Position numbers and translations under genes: made by a program. The notes beneath the pieces are model-generated. The model was given only the letters and a program-made list of their open reading frames with translations, was not told the origin of the DNA and did no database searches. A DNA stretch of 13,144 nucleotides from Caldisericia bacterium. Lineage in GTDB: Bacteria > Caldisericota > Caldisericia > B22-G15. Position 1 is the first letter of the stretch. Each line of letters opens with the position of its first letter. Where the stretch lies: assembly GCA_021158845.1 (NCBI GenBank), contig JAGGSY010000025.1:1-13144 (forward strand), read 5' to 3'. Below, piece after piece: positions 6,600 to 13,144 of the stretch.

Positions 6600-8103
6600 T
6601 TAGTTTCACCAACTCTGTTCCTTGATAAAAGTGGAATAAAATATCCTTGTAATTCCATCCCTTCTCAGCAAAGCCCTCTGCCCCCCACTGGCTCATTCCA
6701 ACTCCATGACCCCACCCTTTTCCATCAAATTCAACTATATCCCATCTTCTTGGTGGAATTCCCTCTGTTCTATAGGTTTTCTCTTCATATGCTGCAAAGA
6801 ATCCAACAAATTTATTCATTGTCCCTCTAAAAAATGGAGTCCTCTCAACCACAGAAAGAAAGGAGTGAACAAATGGAGTTTTGTATCTTTTAAATTTGAA
6901 GGTAAACCATGTACTTTTTAATCCAAAAAGATTTGAGAAGGTTGTACCTCTTAAATTCAATCTCCCAAATCTCCCTATAACTTCTATAAGGACAACCCGT
7001 GGTGAGACCCCTTTTTTTAAAATTTTAAATCCGAGCACCTCTCCAATGTAGGGAAGATTATTCTTTCCTATGTATTTTTTAATCACCATCTGCACTCTAT
7101 AGTTTGTAACATACTTTTTCCAGCTAAAATGTGGAGACCTCTCCTCGTATGGACTCTCCACTCCCCTAAGATAGGGAACTGGAGGAGAATTCCAGACATT
7201 CTCATTGTTCTCTGTAAAACCACCTGATGTTGAATGATAAACTGCTGTAATAATCTTCCCACCATACATTAAAACCTCGCCTTCAGTTTCAGAGACAGCT
7301 TTATTTGTCTTTTCTGTCTCCTTGTCCATACCAAGATAGGCTTGGGTGTCAGGGGTCGATGTAACATCATATAGGTTGCTACTTCTCATTCTGGAAAGTA
7401 CATATGTTCTGGATGCCACTGCCTGAGCTTTGAGTGCCTCTATGTTAAAACTCTCTGGCATCTCTGATGGAACAACGCCTTTAACATAGTCTTCAAGGGA
7501 GACTTTGTTTATAAAGTATATGGAGAAGGTGTGTTTTATAATATCAATCTCGCCTCTGTATTTAGCCCCATTTACCCTTACAAAGCCTCTATTTCCCTTT
7601 ATGCAAGAAAATTCTCCGTCCAAACCCTTCCTCTCTATTTCAAAGGAAAGACTCCCATCATCTAAGGAGATAAAGAGACCAGAGACCTCTTTTTTCATAG
7701 AGAATGGTATTATGCTCTTGTACAACAATTTAAATACTTGAAGCTCCTCAAGTGAATTAAAACTTCCAATGTCCACATTAAACTTCCCTTCCCTTTTCAG
7801 TATGATAACCTTCTTTGATTTTATCTTCTCTCTAATGGAAAGTGCATAATTTAAGGCATCTTTAAAATTCACAAAGACACCAACCCTCAACCTTAGATCT
7901 TTCTTTTCCTCTCTCTCCTGATAGATAAAGGGAGAACTTAGAGGGAAGTTTTCTTTAAAGATAGAAACCGCTATTTCACCAGAGATTTCAACATAGGCTG
8001 GATCCTTGTAGAGTAAAACCTTCACCATTTTTTCACCTGCAAGCACATTTTCTGGGACAAACAGGAATGAAACTATTATAAAGACTATAAGAATCCTTTT
8101 CAT
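6589..8103 (-). CDS. SpoIID/LytB-domain cell-wall protein with a SPOR-like insert
   Basis: Exported SpoIID-family protein of 504 residues; the family acts on peptidoglycan glycan strands, in SpoIID itself as a lytic transglycosylase on denuded glycan. A signal peptide covers residues about 1-22 (cleavage near LAG). The SpoIID core shows VSLEDYVKGVVPSEMPESF (201-219) with the likely catalytic Glu214, ALKAQAVASRTYVL (223-236), and the C-terminal GKGWGHGVGMSQWGA block (461-475). Residues about 69-132 hold two half-repeats resembling SPOR folds (GVFVNFKDALNYA; DIGSFNSLEELQ). The frame is open upstream to 8178, but the ATG at 8103 gives the signal peptide, overlaps the upstream stop codon as ATGA, and has GGAG upstream, so it is chosen. 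Such proteins occur in many non-spore-formers, so sporulation is not implied. Confidence 0.9.
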   Translation of the reverse strand: MKRILIVFIIVSFLFVPENVLAGEKMVKVLLYKDPAYVEISGEIAVSIFKENFPLSSPFIYQEREEKKDLRLRVGVFVNFKDALNYALSIREKIKSKKVIILKREGKFNVDIGSFNSLEELQVFKLLYKSIIPFSMKKEVSGLFISLDDGSLSFEIERKGLDGEFSCIKGNRGFVRVNGAKYRGEIDIIKHTFSIYFINKVSLEDYVKGVVPSEMPESFNIEALKAQAVASRTYVLSRMRSSNLYDVTSTPDTQAYLGMDKETEKTNKAVSETEGEVLMYGGKIITAVYHSTSGGFTENNENVWNSPPVPYLRGVESPYEERSPHFSWKKYVTNYRVQMVIKKYIGKNNLPYIGEVLGFKILKKGVSPRVVLIEVIGRFGRLNLRGTTFSNLFGLKSTWFTFKFKRYKTPFVHSFLSVVERTPFFRGTMNKFVGFFAAYEEKTYRTEGIPPRRWDIVEFDGKGWGHGVGMSQWGAEGFAEKGWNYKDILFHFYQGTELVKLNED

Positions 8104-8828
8104 TTTATAAGCTCCATAACCTTTGAGACGATGAGGGATAAAAGATGCTTGAACATACCCATGTTTTCTTGAGACCACCTCACAAAGTAGGAGGAGTTTA
8201 TTGTTTTAACAATGCTTGAATCTGGGAGAAGTATCTTTAAAAAGAGATTTGAGTACAAAAATACAAGAAAGATGAGGATGGCAAGGTAAAGGGCTACACT
8301 AAATATTAAACCTAAACTTCTATCCAATGTTCCAAGAGCAGGAACCTTGTGTATTCCACCTGTAATCAGATTTTTAAAAATGGAGATAACGATCATAGAG
8401 ACAAGGAAGAGTATTATAAATGAAATAGCTTCTCCAATGGTCACACCAAGAAGGGTAAGATAGGCATCATAGACTGTCTGATTTGGGCCAAAGGATGAGA
8501 GGAGCGGGATATTTCCCTTAAGAAAGTTTTTAAAGAACTGGGGAACAGGGAGGGTGGAGATGTAGAGTTTTAGATTATCTGGATCTGCTGAGATTATTTT
8601 TGTTTCAGGTGGAAGGTTTAAATGATTAGAGAGGTAGTTTTTAATGCTTGTAACCATGGAAAAATTTTTCTCAAGATAGACAGTAAGCTGGGGTGAGAAT
8701 TTATAGGCAATGTAAATGGCAAGAAGGAATCCAACTATTGAGAGAACTGTCTTTAGTATCCCTCTTCTCCACCCAATAAAGGCTGCGTATATAAGGATAA
8801 TTATTACTATTCCATCAACTATGTTCAT
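8100..8828 (-). CDS. CvpA-family inner-membrane protein
   Basis: 242-residue membrane protein matching the CvpA (colicin V production) family, whose exact biochemical role is unclear but which is tied to envelope homeostasis. Hydrophobic segments are at residues about 4-19, 26-43, 130-151 and 172-199. The N-terminal DGIVIIILIYAAFIGWRRG pattern (5-23) and the PALGTLDRSLGLIFS motif (163-177) are the family signatures. The loop at about 44-125 is longer than in small CvpA proteins and is probably extracytoplasmic. Its stop codon overlaps the start of the SpoIID-like gene by 4 bases, suggesting a shared role at the cell wall. No ribosome site precedes the ATG, but a TATAAT sits six bases upstream, which suggests leaderless initiation in addition to read-through from the transporter genes. 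Confidence 0.85.
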   Translation of the reverse strand: MNIVDGIVIIILIYAAFIGWRRGILKTVLSIVGFLLAIYIAYKFSPQLTVYLEKNFSMVTSIKNYLSNHLNLPPETKIISADPDNLKLYISTLPVPQFFKNFLKGNIPLLSSFGPNQTVYDAYLTLLGVTIGEAISFIILFLVSMIVISIFKNLITGGIHKVPALGTLDRSLGLIFSVALYLAILIFLVFLYSNLFLKILLPDSSIVKTINSSYFVRWSQENMGMFKHLLSLIVSKVMELIK

Positions 8829-8834
8829 GCTTTA

Positions 8835-8840
8835 ATTATA
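8835..8840 (-). promoter_or_regulatory. Candidate -10 box for a leaderless cvpA-like transcript
   Basis: A perfect TATAAT on the minus strand is separated from the ATG at 8828 by TAAAGC. With usual spacing, transcription would begin exactly at the A of the ATG. The only -35-like sequence, TTGAAC, lies 20 bases upstream, longer than optimal, so the promoter is plausible but not certain. Confidence 0.45.
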
Positions 8841-8862
8841 GACCAGAATCTTTGGGTTTTGT

Positions 8863-10161
8863 TCAAATCCTGAATTTCGTTTTAAAGAGGGATCCTCTCT
8901 TAAGTTTTAGTTTTGCAGTAAGTATTCTATCTGAAGAGAATATCTTTGTAGCAACAATTATGCAGACAATGGAGAAGAGTGCCATGTAGAGAATACCAAA
9001 AATTACCATATTTATATTTCCAAATAAAAGGAATCTTGAGGCAAGGAATGGATGGGAAAATGGGATTAGAAAGAGAAGAATCTTTGCAACTAAAGAGAGG
9101 GAGGAAAAATCTGTAAAGAAGGAGAGTAGATAAGGTATGAGAAGGAGAACCATCAATGGTGTAAGGAGTGTCTGCGCAGTTTTAACATCCTCAGCATAAA
9201 CAGCTAAAATTGTTGCAAGGGAAAGGGCAGAAAGAATTGCAAAGAAGAGGGAGATTCCAAGCAGAGTGTATGTCCCTGGAGTGAAGGTTAAACCAAGTTC
9301 TCTTAAGATATTTGATGAAACTGACATGCTTCCTCCAACGCCAGTCATCTGACCAATATAGTTCTTCATCCCATACATATAGAAAACTGACATGAGGAGC
9401 GCAACAAGACTTGCTCCAAGCATTTTGGATATAACAATGTATGTCCTCTTTATTGGAAGGGTAAGAAGTGTCTCAAGGGTCTTGTTCTCCTTTTCCATGG
9501 CAACTGCTGAGGCAATCATCTGGGCAGACATCATTATTACAAACATAAGTATTATGGGAATAAAAACATTCTGAGATGTAACTGCAGCTGAAATCATCTC
9601 TGGAGGTGCCTCCACCATTCTATCTTTTACAATTACAAAGTTTTTTGCCTCAACTGGTTTCTGTATAATATTTGGGTCCACATCCTTAAACCTCTCCTCT
9701 ATGTATCTCTTTGATATATCCTCACTTATTGTGGAGATAAGAGCTTTTGTGGAGGTAGAACTTGATAATGCTGAAATACTAAAGCTCCTCATCACTGTAT
9801 AGATGCCAATGTGTGTTTTTTTGTACCCTAAAACATTTTCCTTGAATCCCTCAGGAATAACAATTAATGTGTCTATACCTTTTTCTTTAGCCTCATCAAG
9901 TCCCTCTTGAACATCCACATCCTTTATAACCTCTGGGATTAAATTCACCCCTTTCATCAATTCAATCACCTCAGTAGAGAGAGTAGAGTTGTCATTATCT
10001 ATTACAATAACCTCCTTTGGTTCCCTTACCTTTGCCGTCTCCCTTCCAACCATTTTTCCCATGACGGAGAAAAGAACAACCATTGTGACAAGGGAAATAA
10101 GCATCTGTGGAGTTAAAAGACTCTTAACCTCCTTCTTGAGAAGAACAAGAAACTTTCTCAT
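8863..10161 (-). CDS. ABC-2 type transporter permease, NatB-like
   Basis: Membrane subunit of an ABC exporter, 432 residues. One membrane segment (about 18-36) is followed by a large extracytoplasmic domain (about 40-195) and a C-terminal bundle of about six segments (about 198-221, 241-262, 299-322, 330-350, 357-380, 386-406). The cytosolic coupling sequence AMEKENKTLETLLTLPIKRT (221-240) is typical of the ABC-2 permease family containing NatB. Its ATG overlaps the TGA of the ATPase gene (ATGA), with a GGTGG ribosome site, so the two subunits are translationally coupled. NatAB exports sodium in Bacillus, but the substrate here cannot be read from sequence. Confidence 0.9.
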   Translation of the reverse strand: MRKFLVLLKKEVKSLLTPQMLISLVTMVVLFSVMGKMVGRETAKVREPKEVIVIDNDNSTLSTEVIELMKGVNLIPEVIKDVDVQEGLDEAKEKGIDTLIVIPEGFKENVLGYKKTHIGIYTVMRSFSISALSSSTSTKALISTISEDISKRYIEERFKDVDPNIIQKPVEAKNFVIVKDRMVEAPPEMISAAVTSQNVFIPIILMFVIMMSAQMIASAVAMEKENKTLETLLTLPIKRTYIVISKMLGASLVALLMSVFYMYGMKNYIGQMTGVGGSMSVSSNILRELGLTFTPGTYTLLGISLFFAILSALSLATILAVYAEDVKTAQTLLTPLMVLLLIPYLLSFFTDFSSLSLVAKILLFLIPFSHPFLASRFLLFGNINMVIFGILYMALFSIVCIIVATKIFSSDRILTAKLKLKRGSLFKTKFRI

Positions 10162-10877
10162 TTCACCACCCCCATAAACACTTCCTCTATGTTTCTTGCA
10201 TTGTATTTTTCCTTCAGTTCCTCTGGTTTACCCATCTCCAAAATCTCTCCTTTATCAATTAGGGCAATTCTGTCTGAGAGGAACTCCACCTCAAGCATGT
10301 TGTGAGAGGAGAGAAGAACTGTTACACCCTTTTTTGTAAAATCCCTTATAAGTTTTCTTATCTCAATAGAATTTATCACATCAAGTCCACTTGTTGGTTC
10401 ATCAAGGATTGCAAGCTTTGGGAAAGTCATAAGGGCTCTTGCAAGAAGAAGTTTCCTCACCATACCTTTACTGTATGTGGAAATTTTATCCCCTATCCTT
10501 GGACCAAGACCTGCAATATCTAATGCCCTCTCAACAAACTCCTTAGCCTCTCTCTCATCCTTTGCATAGAGGGAAGCCATAAAGTTTATATAATCAAGTC
10601 CTGTAAGATTCTTGTATGCCCCAGCCTCTTCTGGTAGATAACTTATAATCTCCCTTACTTTATCTCCTTCCCTTCTAACATCATATCCAAAAACCTTTAC
10701 CTCTCCCTCAGTTGGTGAAAGAAGTGTTGCAATAATCCTTAAGGTGGTTGTCTTTCCCGCACCATTGGGACCAATCAAGCCAAAGATTTCTCCTTCCTCT
10801 ATGTTAAAACTGATCCCTTTCAACGCTCTTATGTTTCCATAATCCTTTACAAGGTTTTTTATCTCTACTGCAAACAT
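10158..10877 (-). CDS. ABC transporter ATP-binding protein, NatA-like
   Basis: Nucleotide-binding subunit paired with the permease that follows; 239 residues. Walker A GPNGAGKT is at 36-43, the signature YSKGM at 135-139, Walker B LAILDEP at 155-161 with SGLD D-loop, and the switch His at 192 (SSHNM). The Q-loop position reads YLPEE (80-84), a Glu variant common in NatA-like drug/ion exporters. A GTG at 10883 would add two residues, but it lies inside the GGAGGTG ribosome site (10881-10887), so the ATG at 10877, five bases after GGAGG, is the start. The gene lies 28 bases after tatD and may have its own extended -10 promoter. Confidence 0.94.
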   Translation of the reverse strand: MFAVEIKNLVKDYGNIRALKGISFNIEEGEIFGLIGPNGAGKTTTLRIIATLLSPTEGEVKVFGYDVRREGDKVREIISYLPEEAGAYKNLTGLDYINFMASLYAKDEREAKEFVERALDIAGLGPRIGDKISTYSKGMVRKLLLARALMTFPKLAILDEPTSGLDVINSIEIRKLIRDFTKKGVTVLLSSHNMLEVEFLSDRIALIDKGEILEMGKPEELKEKYNARNIEEVFMGVVK

Positions 10878-10894
10878 TCTCACCTCCAGATGAA

Positions 10895-10903
10895 ATTATA
10901 GCA
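10895..10903 (-). promoter_or_regulatory. Extended -10 promoter for the transporter operon
   Basis: TGCTATAAT on the minus strand is a perfect extended -10 element (TGn followed by TATAAT) directly upstream of the tatD stop boundary's far side and ahead of the ATPase ribosome site. The predicted start is near 10888, giving a leader of about 11 bases. No good -35 is present at 17 bases, as is common for extended -10 promoters. Confidence 0.5.
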
Positions 10904-10905
10904 AA

Positions 10906-11688
10906 TTAGATAAGTTCCACTTTAAATAGATTCTCAAAGTTCCCTGTTGTTACTTCCATGAGTTTTTCAAGAGATATTTTCTTTATCTCTGCTATCTTTT
11001 TTGCAGTTATTATCATGAAGGATGGCTCATTCCTCTTTCCTCTTTTTCCTTGAGGTGGAAGGTAGGGTGAATCTGTTTCAACAAGAATTCTATCAAGGGG
11101 AGCGAATTTAACTGCCTCCCTAAGCTTTTCATTCTTTGGATATGTTAGAGGACCGCCTATACCAATATAAAAACCCATTCTTATTATCTCTCTCATTCTA
11201 TCCACATTATGATTAAAGCAGTGAAAAACTCCCCTTATCTTTCCCCTGTATCTTCTTACAACATCAAGAACATCAAGAAATGCATCCCTTTCATGAATAA
11301 CTATTGGGAGATTCATTGAAATGGCAAACTCTATTTGACTAACAAAAACCTTCTTTTGTATTTCTTTTGGTGAAAGATTCCTGAAATAGTCAAGTCCAAT
11401 CTCTCCTATGGCAACAATCTTTTTGTTTTTCTCTATAAGCTTCTTAAAAAGGGAAAGGTCATCATAAGCAAACTCTTTTGCATCGTGGGGATGAAAACCG
11501 ATGGAAGAGAAGATGAGGGGATTTTTCATAGAGAGGTCATTTGAGGATAATGAGGATGCTCTATCATAGGAAACATTTAGAAAATACTTTACACTAACAT
11601 CGTTTGCCCTTTTTATCACATCCTCCCTGTCCTTATCAAAAACATCCATATTAAGGTGAACATGTGAATCAACAAAAAATCTCTTCAT
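10906..11688 (-). CDS. tatD: TatD-family metal-dependent hydrolase (nuclease)
   Basis: 260-residue TIM-barrel amidohydrolase-superfamily protein of the TatD/YcfH DNase group, acting on DNA in repair or turnover in the better studied members. Metal ligands are visible: HxH at His9/His11 (DSHVHLNMD), Glu96 (AIGEIGLDY), His132 (IVIHERDAF), His156 (VFHCFNH) and Asp206 (ETDSPYLPPQGKRGKRNEP). The length is normal. It begins just after the terminator of the Spy-like gene and so opens a new unit. No ribosome site precedes the ATG; -10-like TAAAAT and TATGAT sequences lie 7-12 bases upstream, suggesting a leaderless or very short-leader mRNA. TatD paralogues are common, so which one this is cannot be settled. 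Confidence 0.93.
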   Translation of the reverse strand: MKRFFVDSHVHLNMDVFDKDREDVIKRANDVSVKYFLNVSYDRASSLSSNDLSMKNPLIFSSIGFHPHDAKEFAYDDLSLFKKLIEKNKKIVAIGEIGLDYFRNLSPKEIQKKVFVSQIEFAISMNLPIVIHERDAFLDVLDVVRRYRGKIRGVFHCFNHNVDRMREIIRMGFYIGIGGPLTYPKNEKLREAVKFAPLDRILVETDSPYLPPQGKRGKRNEPSFMIITAKKIAEIKKISLEKLMEVTTGNFENLFKVELI

Positions 11689-11695
11689 GCATAAA

Positions 11696-11706
11696 ATTTT
11701 ATCATA
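11696..11706 (-). promoter_or_regulatory. Candidate -10 region for tatD
   Basis: Overlapping TATGAT (11701-11706) and TAAAAT (11696-11701) occur on the minus strand directly upstream of the tatD ATG. TAAAAT is also the -10 of the secD and phosphatase promoters. Initiation would occur within about 0-6 bases of the ATG. The matching -35 position falls within the upstream terminator stem and has no TTGACA-like sequence. Confidence 0.35.
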
Positions 11707-11739
11707 AAAAAGAAAAAGGGGCTTAAACTTAAGCCCCTT
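11707..11739 (-). terminator. Intrinsic terminator of the Spy-like gene
   Basis: AAGGGGCTTAA (11716-11726) and TTAAGCCCCTT (11729-11739) form an 11-pair stem with a very short loop. On the minus strand it is followed by TTTTTCTTTTTT. It starts about 25 bases past the stop codon of the Spy-like gene and lies before tatD. Confidence 0.9.
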
Positions 11740-11763
11740 AACCTTATACCAATTTATGAGAAT

Positions 11764-12645
11764 CTATCTTACAACTCCTGGGGATAAGAAGAATATGGAT
11801 GTTGGAAGTTTCTTTCTCTGCTCTGGAGTGAGAAGATGCACTATGTTAATATACATATCCTTTCTTAAGGAGAGAACCTCATTTAGTTTTGCCTTTACAT
11901 TTGATATGGAGTTTCTTAAAGCGACTTCATCAAGTGGATCCTTTGAGACAATCTCTTTTTCATTCTTTGCATTCTCCTTAAGCTCCTTTAGGATTTCTCT
12001 CTCATTCTCTGCCTCCGTCTTTATCATCTCAATGAAGCTATCCTTCTGTTCTTCTGTAAGTTCAAGTCTCTTTATGAGAGATCCTATCTTCCTTTTCATC
12101 CCAAACTTTGCCTTCTCTTTCTTTATAAGCTCCTTAAGGGTCTCCTTCTGTTCATCTGTTAGATTAAGTTTCTTTGCAAGAAATAGCCAATCTCTTATTC
12201 TGTTCCTTAACCTCTCCTCATAAGGATTCCTATTTCTTATGTATCTACCTGTAAGGAAACCAAGGGATGTAAGATACTTCTCCCTCTGCTCAGGTGTTAA
12301 CACCTTTTCAATTTCAACAAAGGCATCCTCTCTCAAACCCATAATCTCGTTTATGTAAGAGATATTCTTGTCTATAAGATTTTCAAGCCCTGCCTCATCC
12401 AAAGTTTCTGCATCAAGAACAGCTCTTTCCTCATCTCTAACGGTTTTAATTTCATCAAGAACAGGTTTCACCTTATCCCTTAAATCCTCCATTATTCCCT
12501 TTATCTCTTCCTTCTGCTCATCTGTTAAATTTAAACCCTTGCCCTGAGGATTCTTGTCCATTTCATTGTAAGCGTAGATACCTCCTATTCCTAAAGAAAT
12601 CACCAACCCTAAGATTATTAATCCTGTTAAAAGTTTTCTACTCAT
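11764..12645 (-). CDS. Secreted Spy/LTxxQ-like helical protein with two modules
   Basis: 293-residue exported, almost all-helical, highly charged protein. A signal peptide spans residues about 1-25 (hydrophobic 5-23, cleavage likely after IYA). Five LTxEQ motifs are present at 40, 116, 162, 196 and 272. Two modules align: 40-131 (LTDEQ...LTPEQREKYLTSLGFL) and 196-287 (LTEEQ...LTPEQRKKLPTSIFFL), both with exactly 76 residues between their LTxEQ motifs, joined by a segment with the extra LTDEQ. LTxxQ repeats mark the Spy/CpxP and zinc-resistance-associated families, which act as periplasmic chaperones or stress sensors; this function is inferred, not shown. The ATG has AAGGAGG four to ten bases upstream. 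It is a single-gene unit between a candidate promoter and a strong terminator. Confidence 0.8.
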   Translation of the reverse strand: MSRKLLTGLIILGLVISLGIGGIYAYNEMDKNPQGKGLNLTDEQKEEIKGIMEDLRDKVKPVLDEIKTVRDEERAVLDAETLDEAGLENLIDKNISYINEIMGLREDAFVEIEKVLTPEQREKYLTSLGFLTGRYIRNRNPYEERLRNRIRDWLFLAKKLNLTDEQKETLKELIKKEKAKFGMKRKIGSLIKRLELTEEQKDSFIEMIKTEAENEREILKELKENAKNEKEIVSKDPLDEVALRNSISNVKAKLNEVLSLRKDMYINIVHLLTPEQRKKLPTSIFFLSPGVVR

Positions 12646-12664
12646 GCTTCACCTCCTTCGCCCA

Positions 12665-12693
12665 TATATACACAAAAACCAAAACTTTGTTAC
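12665..12693 (-). promoter_or_regulatory. Candidate promoter of the Spy-like gene
   Basis: GTAACA (12688-12693) and TATATA (12665-12670) are 17 bases apart on the minus strand; the -35 matches four of six consensus bases. The predicted start is near 12658, just before the AAGGAGG ribosome site. It is back to back with the plus-strand tRNA promoter. No CpxR-like or other operator repeat is evident. Confidence 0.4.
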
Positions 12694-12730
12694 ACAATTA
12701 TTTCAAGTGTGCTTCTAACTTTACAAACCC

Positions 12731-12759
12731 TTGAATGAATACATATTTCTTGGTATAAA
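12731..12759 (+). promoter_or_regulatory. Promoter of the tRNA-Cys/tRNA-Leu unit
   Basis: TTGAAT (-35, 12731-12736) and TATAAA (-10, 12754-12759) are separated by the ideal 17 bases, and TGG precedes the -10, giving an extended -10 as well. The predicted start near 12766 leaves a leader of only about five bases before tRNA-Cys. This is the strongest promoter-like sequence on the plus strand of the window. Confidence 0.75.
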
Positions 12760-12770
12760 TTTAAAGGGAA

Positions 12771-12846
12771 GGCGGCATAGCCAAGTGGCTAAGGCGACGG
12801 TCTGCAAAACCGTTATGCGCCGGTTCGAATCCGGCTGCCGCCTCCA
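12771..12846 (+). tRNA. tRNA-Cys (GCA)
   Basis: A complete cloverleaf is visible. The acceptor stem pairs GGCGGCA (12771-12777) with TGCCGCC (12836-12842), followed by discriminator T, as expected for tRNA-Cys, and an encoded CCA. The anticodon stem ACGGT/ACCGT encloses CTGCAAA with anticodon GCA at 12804-12806. The T-loop GTTCGAATC is canonical. It is the first of two tRNAs probably cotranscribed. Confidence 0.97.
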
Positions 12847-12853
12847 AAACAGG

Positions 12854-12941
12854 GCCGGAGTGGCGGAATAGGCAGACGCAAGGGACTTAAAATCCCTCGG
12901 GTGAATAGCCCGTGTGGGTTCGATTCCCACCTCCGGCACCA
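12854..12941 (+). tRNA. tRNA-Leu (UAA)
   Basis: Class II tRNA. The acceptor stem pairs GCCGGAG (12854-12860) with CTCCGGC (12931-12937), with discriminator A and encoded CCA. The anticodon stem AGGGA/TCCCT encloses CTTAAAA, anticodon TAA at 12888-12890. The long variable arm CGGG...CCCG (12898-12912) is typical for leucine. It lies seven bases after tRNA-Cys and has no separate promoter. No clear terminator hairpin is seen downstream. Confidence 0.97.
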
Positions 12942-13043
12942 CTTTTATACACATTTAAATTCTCAAAGGTGTAGTATATCTCCAGCCTTTCAGGGAAAAC
13001 GACCACTTTTTTTATGAACAATTTCAATTTCTGAGGGTCTTCC

Positions 13044-13071
13044 TTGATTTTAAATAAATTTGATTTATAGT
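13044..13071 (+). promoter_or_regulatory. Candidate promoter of the gene at 13108
   Basis: TTGATT (13044-13049) and TATAGT (13066-13071) are 16 bases apart on the plus strand in an AT-rich stretch. The predicted start near 13078 leaves a leader of about 30 bases with a GAGGAG ribosome site, a layout like the secD and phosphatase leaders. Confidence 0.5.
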
Positions 13072-13107
13072 GCTTAGGGTTTTAAAATTGATTCTGAGGA
13101 GTAAGGC

Positions 13108-13144
13108 ATGAAGAAAGATAGAGTTATTGGCGGGTTGGTGGGGG
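13108..13144 (+). CDS. 5' end of an unidentified protein gene (cut by window edge)
   Basis: An ATG preceded at seven bases by GAGGAG (13096-13101) opens a frame reading MKKDRVIGGLVG before the window ends. A candidate promoter lies about 37 bases upstream. The basic start followed by a Gly- and Val-rich stretch could be the beginning of a membrane segment, but twelve residues are too few to name a family. Its strand differs from all other protein genes here. Confidence 0.55.
   Translation, partial: MKKDRVIGGLVG

Noticed and set aside
6589..8103. SpoIID-like gene as evidence for a spore-forming organism
   Set aside because: SpoIID/LytB-domain proteins are widespread in non-sporulating phyla, and no other sporulation gene is present.
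8104..8178. N-terminal extension of the SpoIID-like gene to an upstream ATG at 8178
   Set aside because: The extension is inside the CvpA-like coding region, would precede and hide the signal peptide, and the ATG at 8103 has both a ribosome site and an ATGA overlap.
10878..10883. GTG start at 10883 for the ABC ATPase
   Set aside because: The GTG is part of the GGAGGTG ribosome site of the ATG at 10877.
12721..12954. 77-residue minus-strand reading frame with GIEPTR and RRQPDSNR-like sequences
   Set aside because: It lies antisense to both tRNA genes. These phrases are well-known false protein predictions produced by translating the complement of tRNA genes.
12942..13040. Possible terminator after tRNA-Leu (AAAGG...CCTTT and a run of T at about 13007)
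   Set aside because: The stem is only five pairs with a 16-base loop and is not adjacent to the T-run, so a terminator cannot be supported.

Overview
The window is a compact, AT-rich bacterial segment. Every confident protein gene lies on the minus strand; two tRNA genes and the first codons of a further gene lie on the plus strand at the right end. Low GC, lysine/glutamate-rich proteins, a purine-rich coding strand, tRNAs with encoded CCA, separate SecD and SecF, and secreted or envelope proteins suggest a probably thermophilic, possibly diderm bacterium (for example a Thermotogota-, Caldisericota- or Dictyoglomota-like lineage). This placement is inference; the sequence alone does not fix a phylum.

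Layout in minus-strand transcription order, right to left. (1) 12645-11764: a secreted Spy/LTxxQ-like helical protein, closed by a strong intrinsic terminator at 11707-11739. (2) 11688-10906: a TatD-family metal-dependent nuclease. (3) 10877-5583: a tight cluster of ABC-2 transporter ATPase and permease (4-nt overlap), a CvpA-like membrane protein, a SpoIID-domain glycan-cleaving protein (4-nt overlap) and QueA (11-nt overlap). (4) 5515-3080: a large secreted metallophosphatase with extra C-terminal domains, with its own promoter and terminator. (5) 2922-115: secD, secF and apt, with a promoter at 2957-2984 and an intrinsic terminator at 53-83. On the plus strand a strong promoter drives tRNA-Cys(GCA) and tRNA-Leu(UAA) at 12771-12941, and a new gene starts at 13108 and leaves the window.

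The backbone spoIID-queA-secD-secF-apt resembles the widespread bacterial neighbourhood spoIID/queA/tgt/yajC/secDF/.../apt, combining envelope building, tRNA queuosine modification, protein export and purine salvage. Here tgt and yajC are absent between queA and secD, and the phosphatase unit sits in their place.

I see no CRISPR array, transposase, phage gene or defence system. The most notable points are the phosphatase with altered metal-ligand motifs and a multidomain C-terminus, the internally duplicated Spy-like protein, the very basic SecF tail that shares bases with the apt ribosome-binding site, a SPOR-like insert in the SpoIID protein, and two genes (cvpA-like, tatD) whose -10 boxes sit where leaderless transcripts would be expected. 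No stretch over 300 bases lacks a gene.
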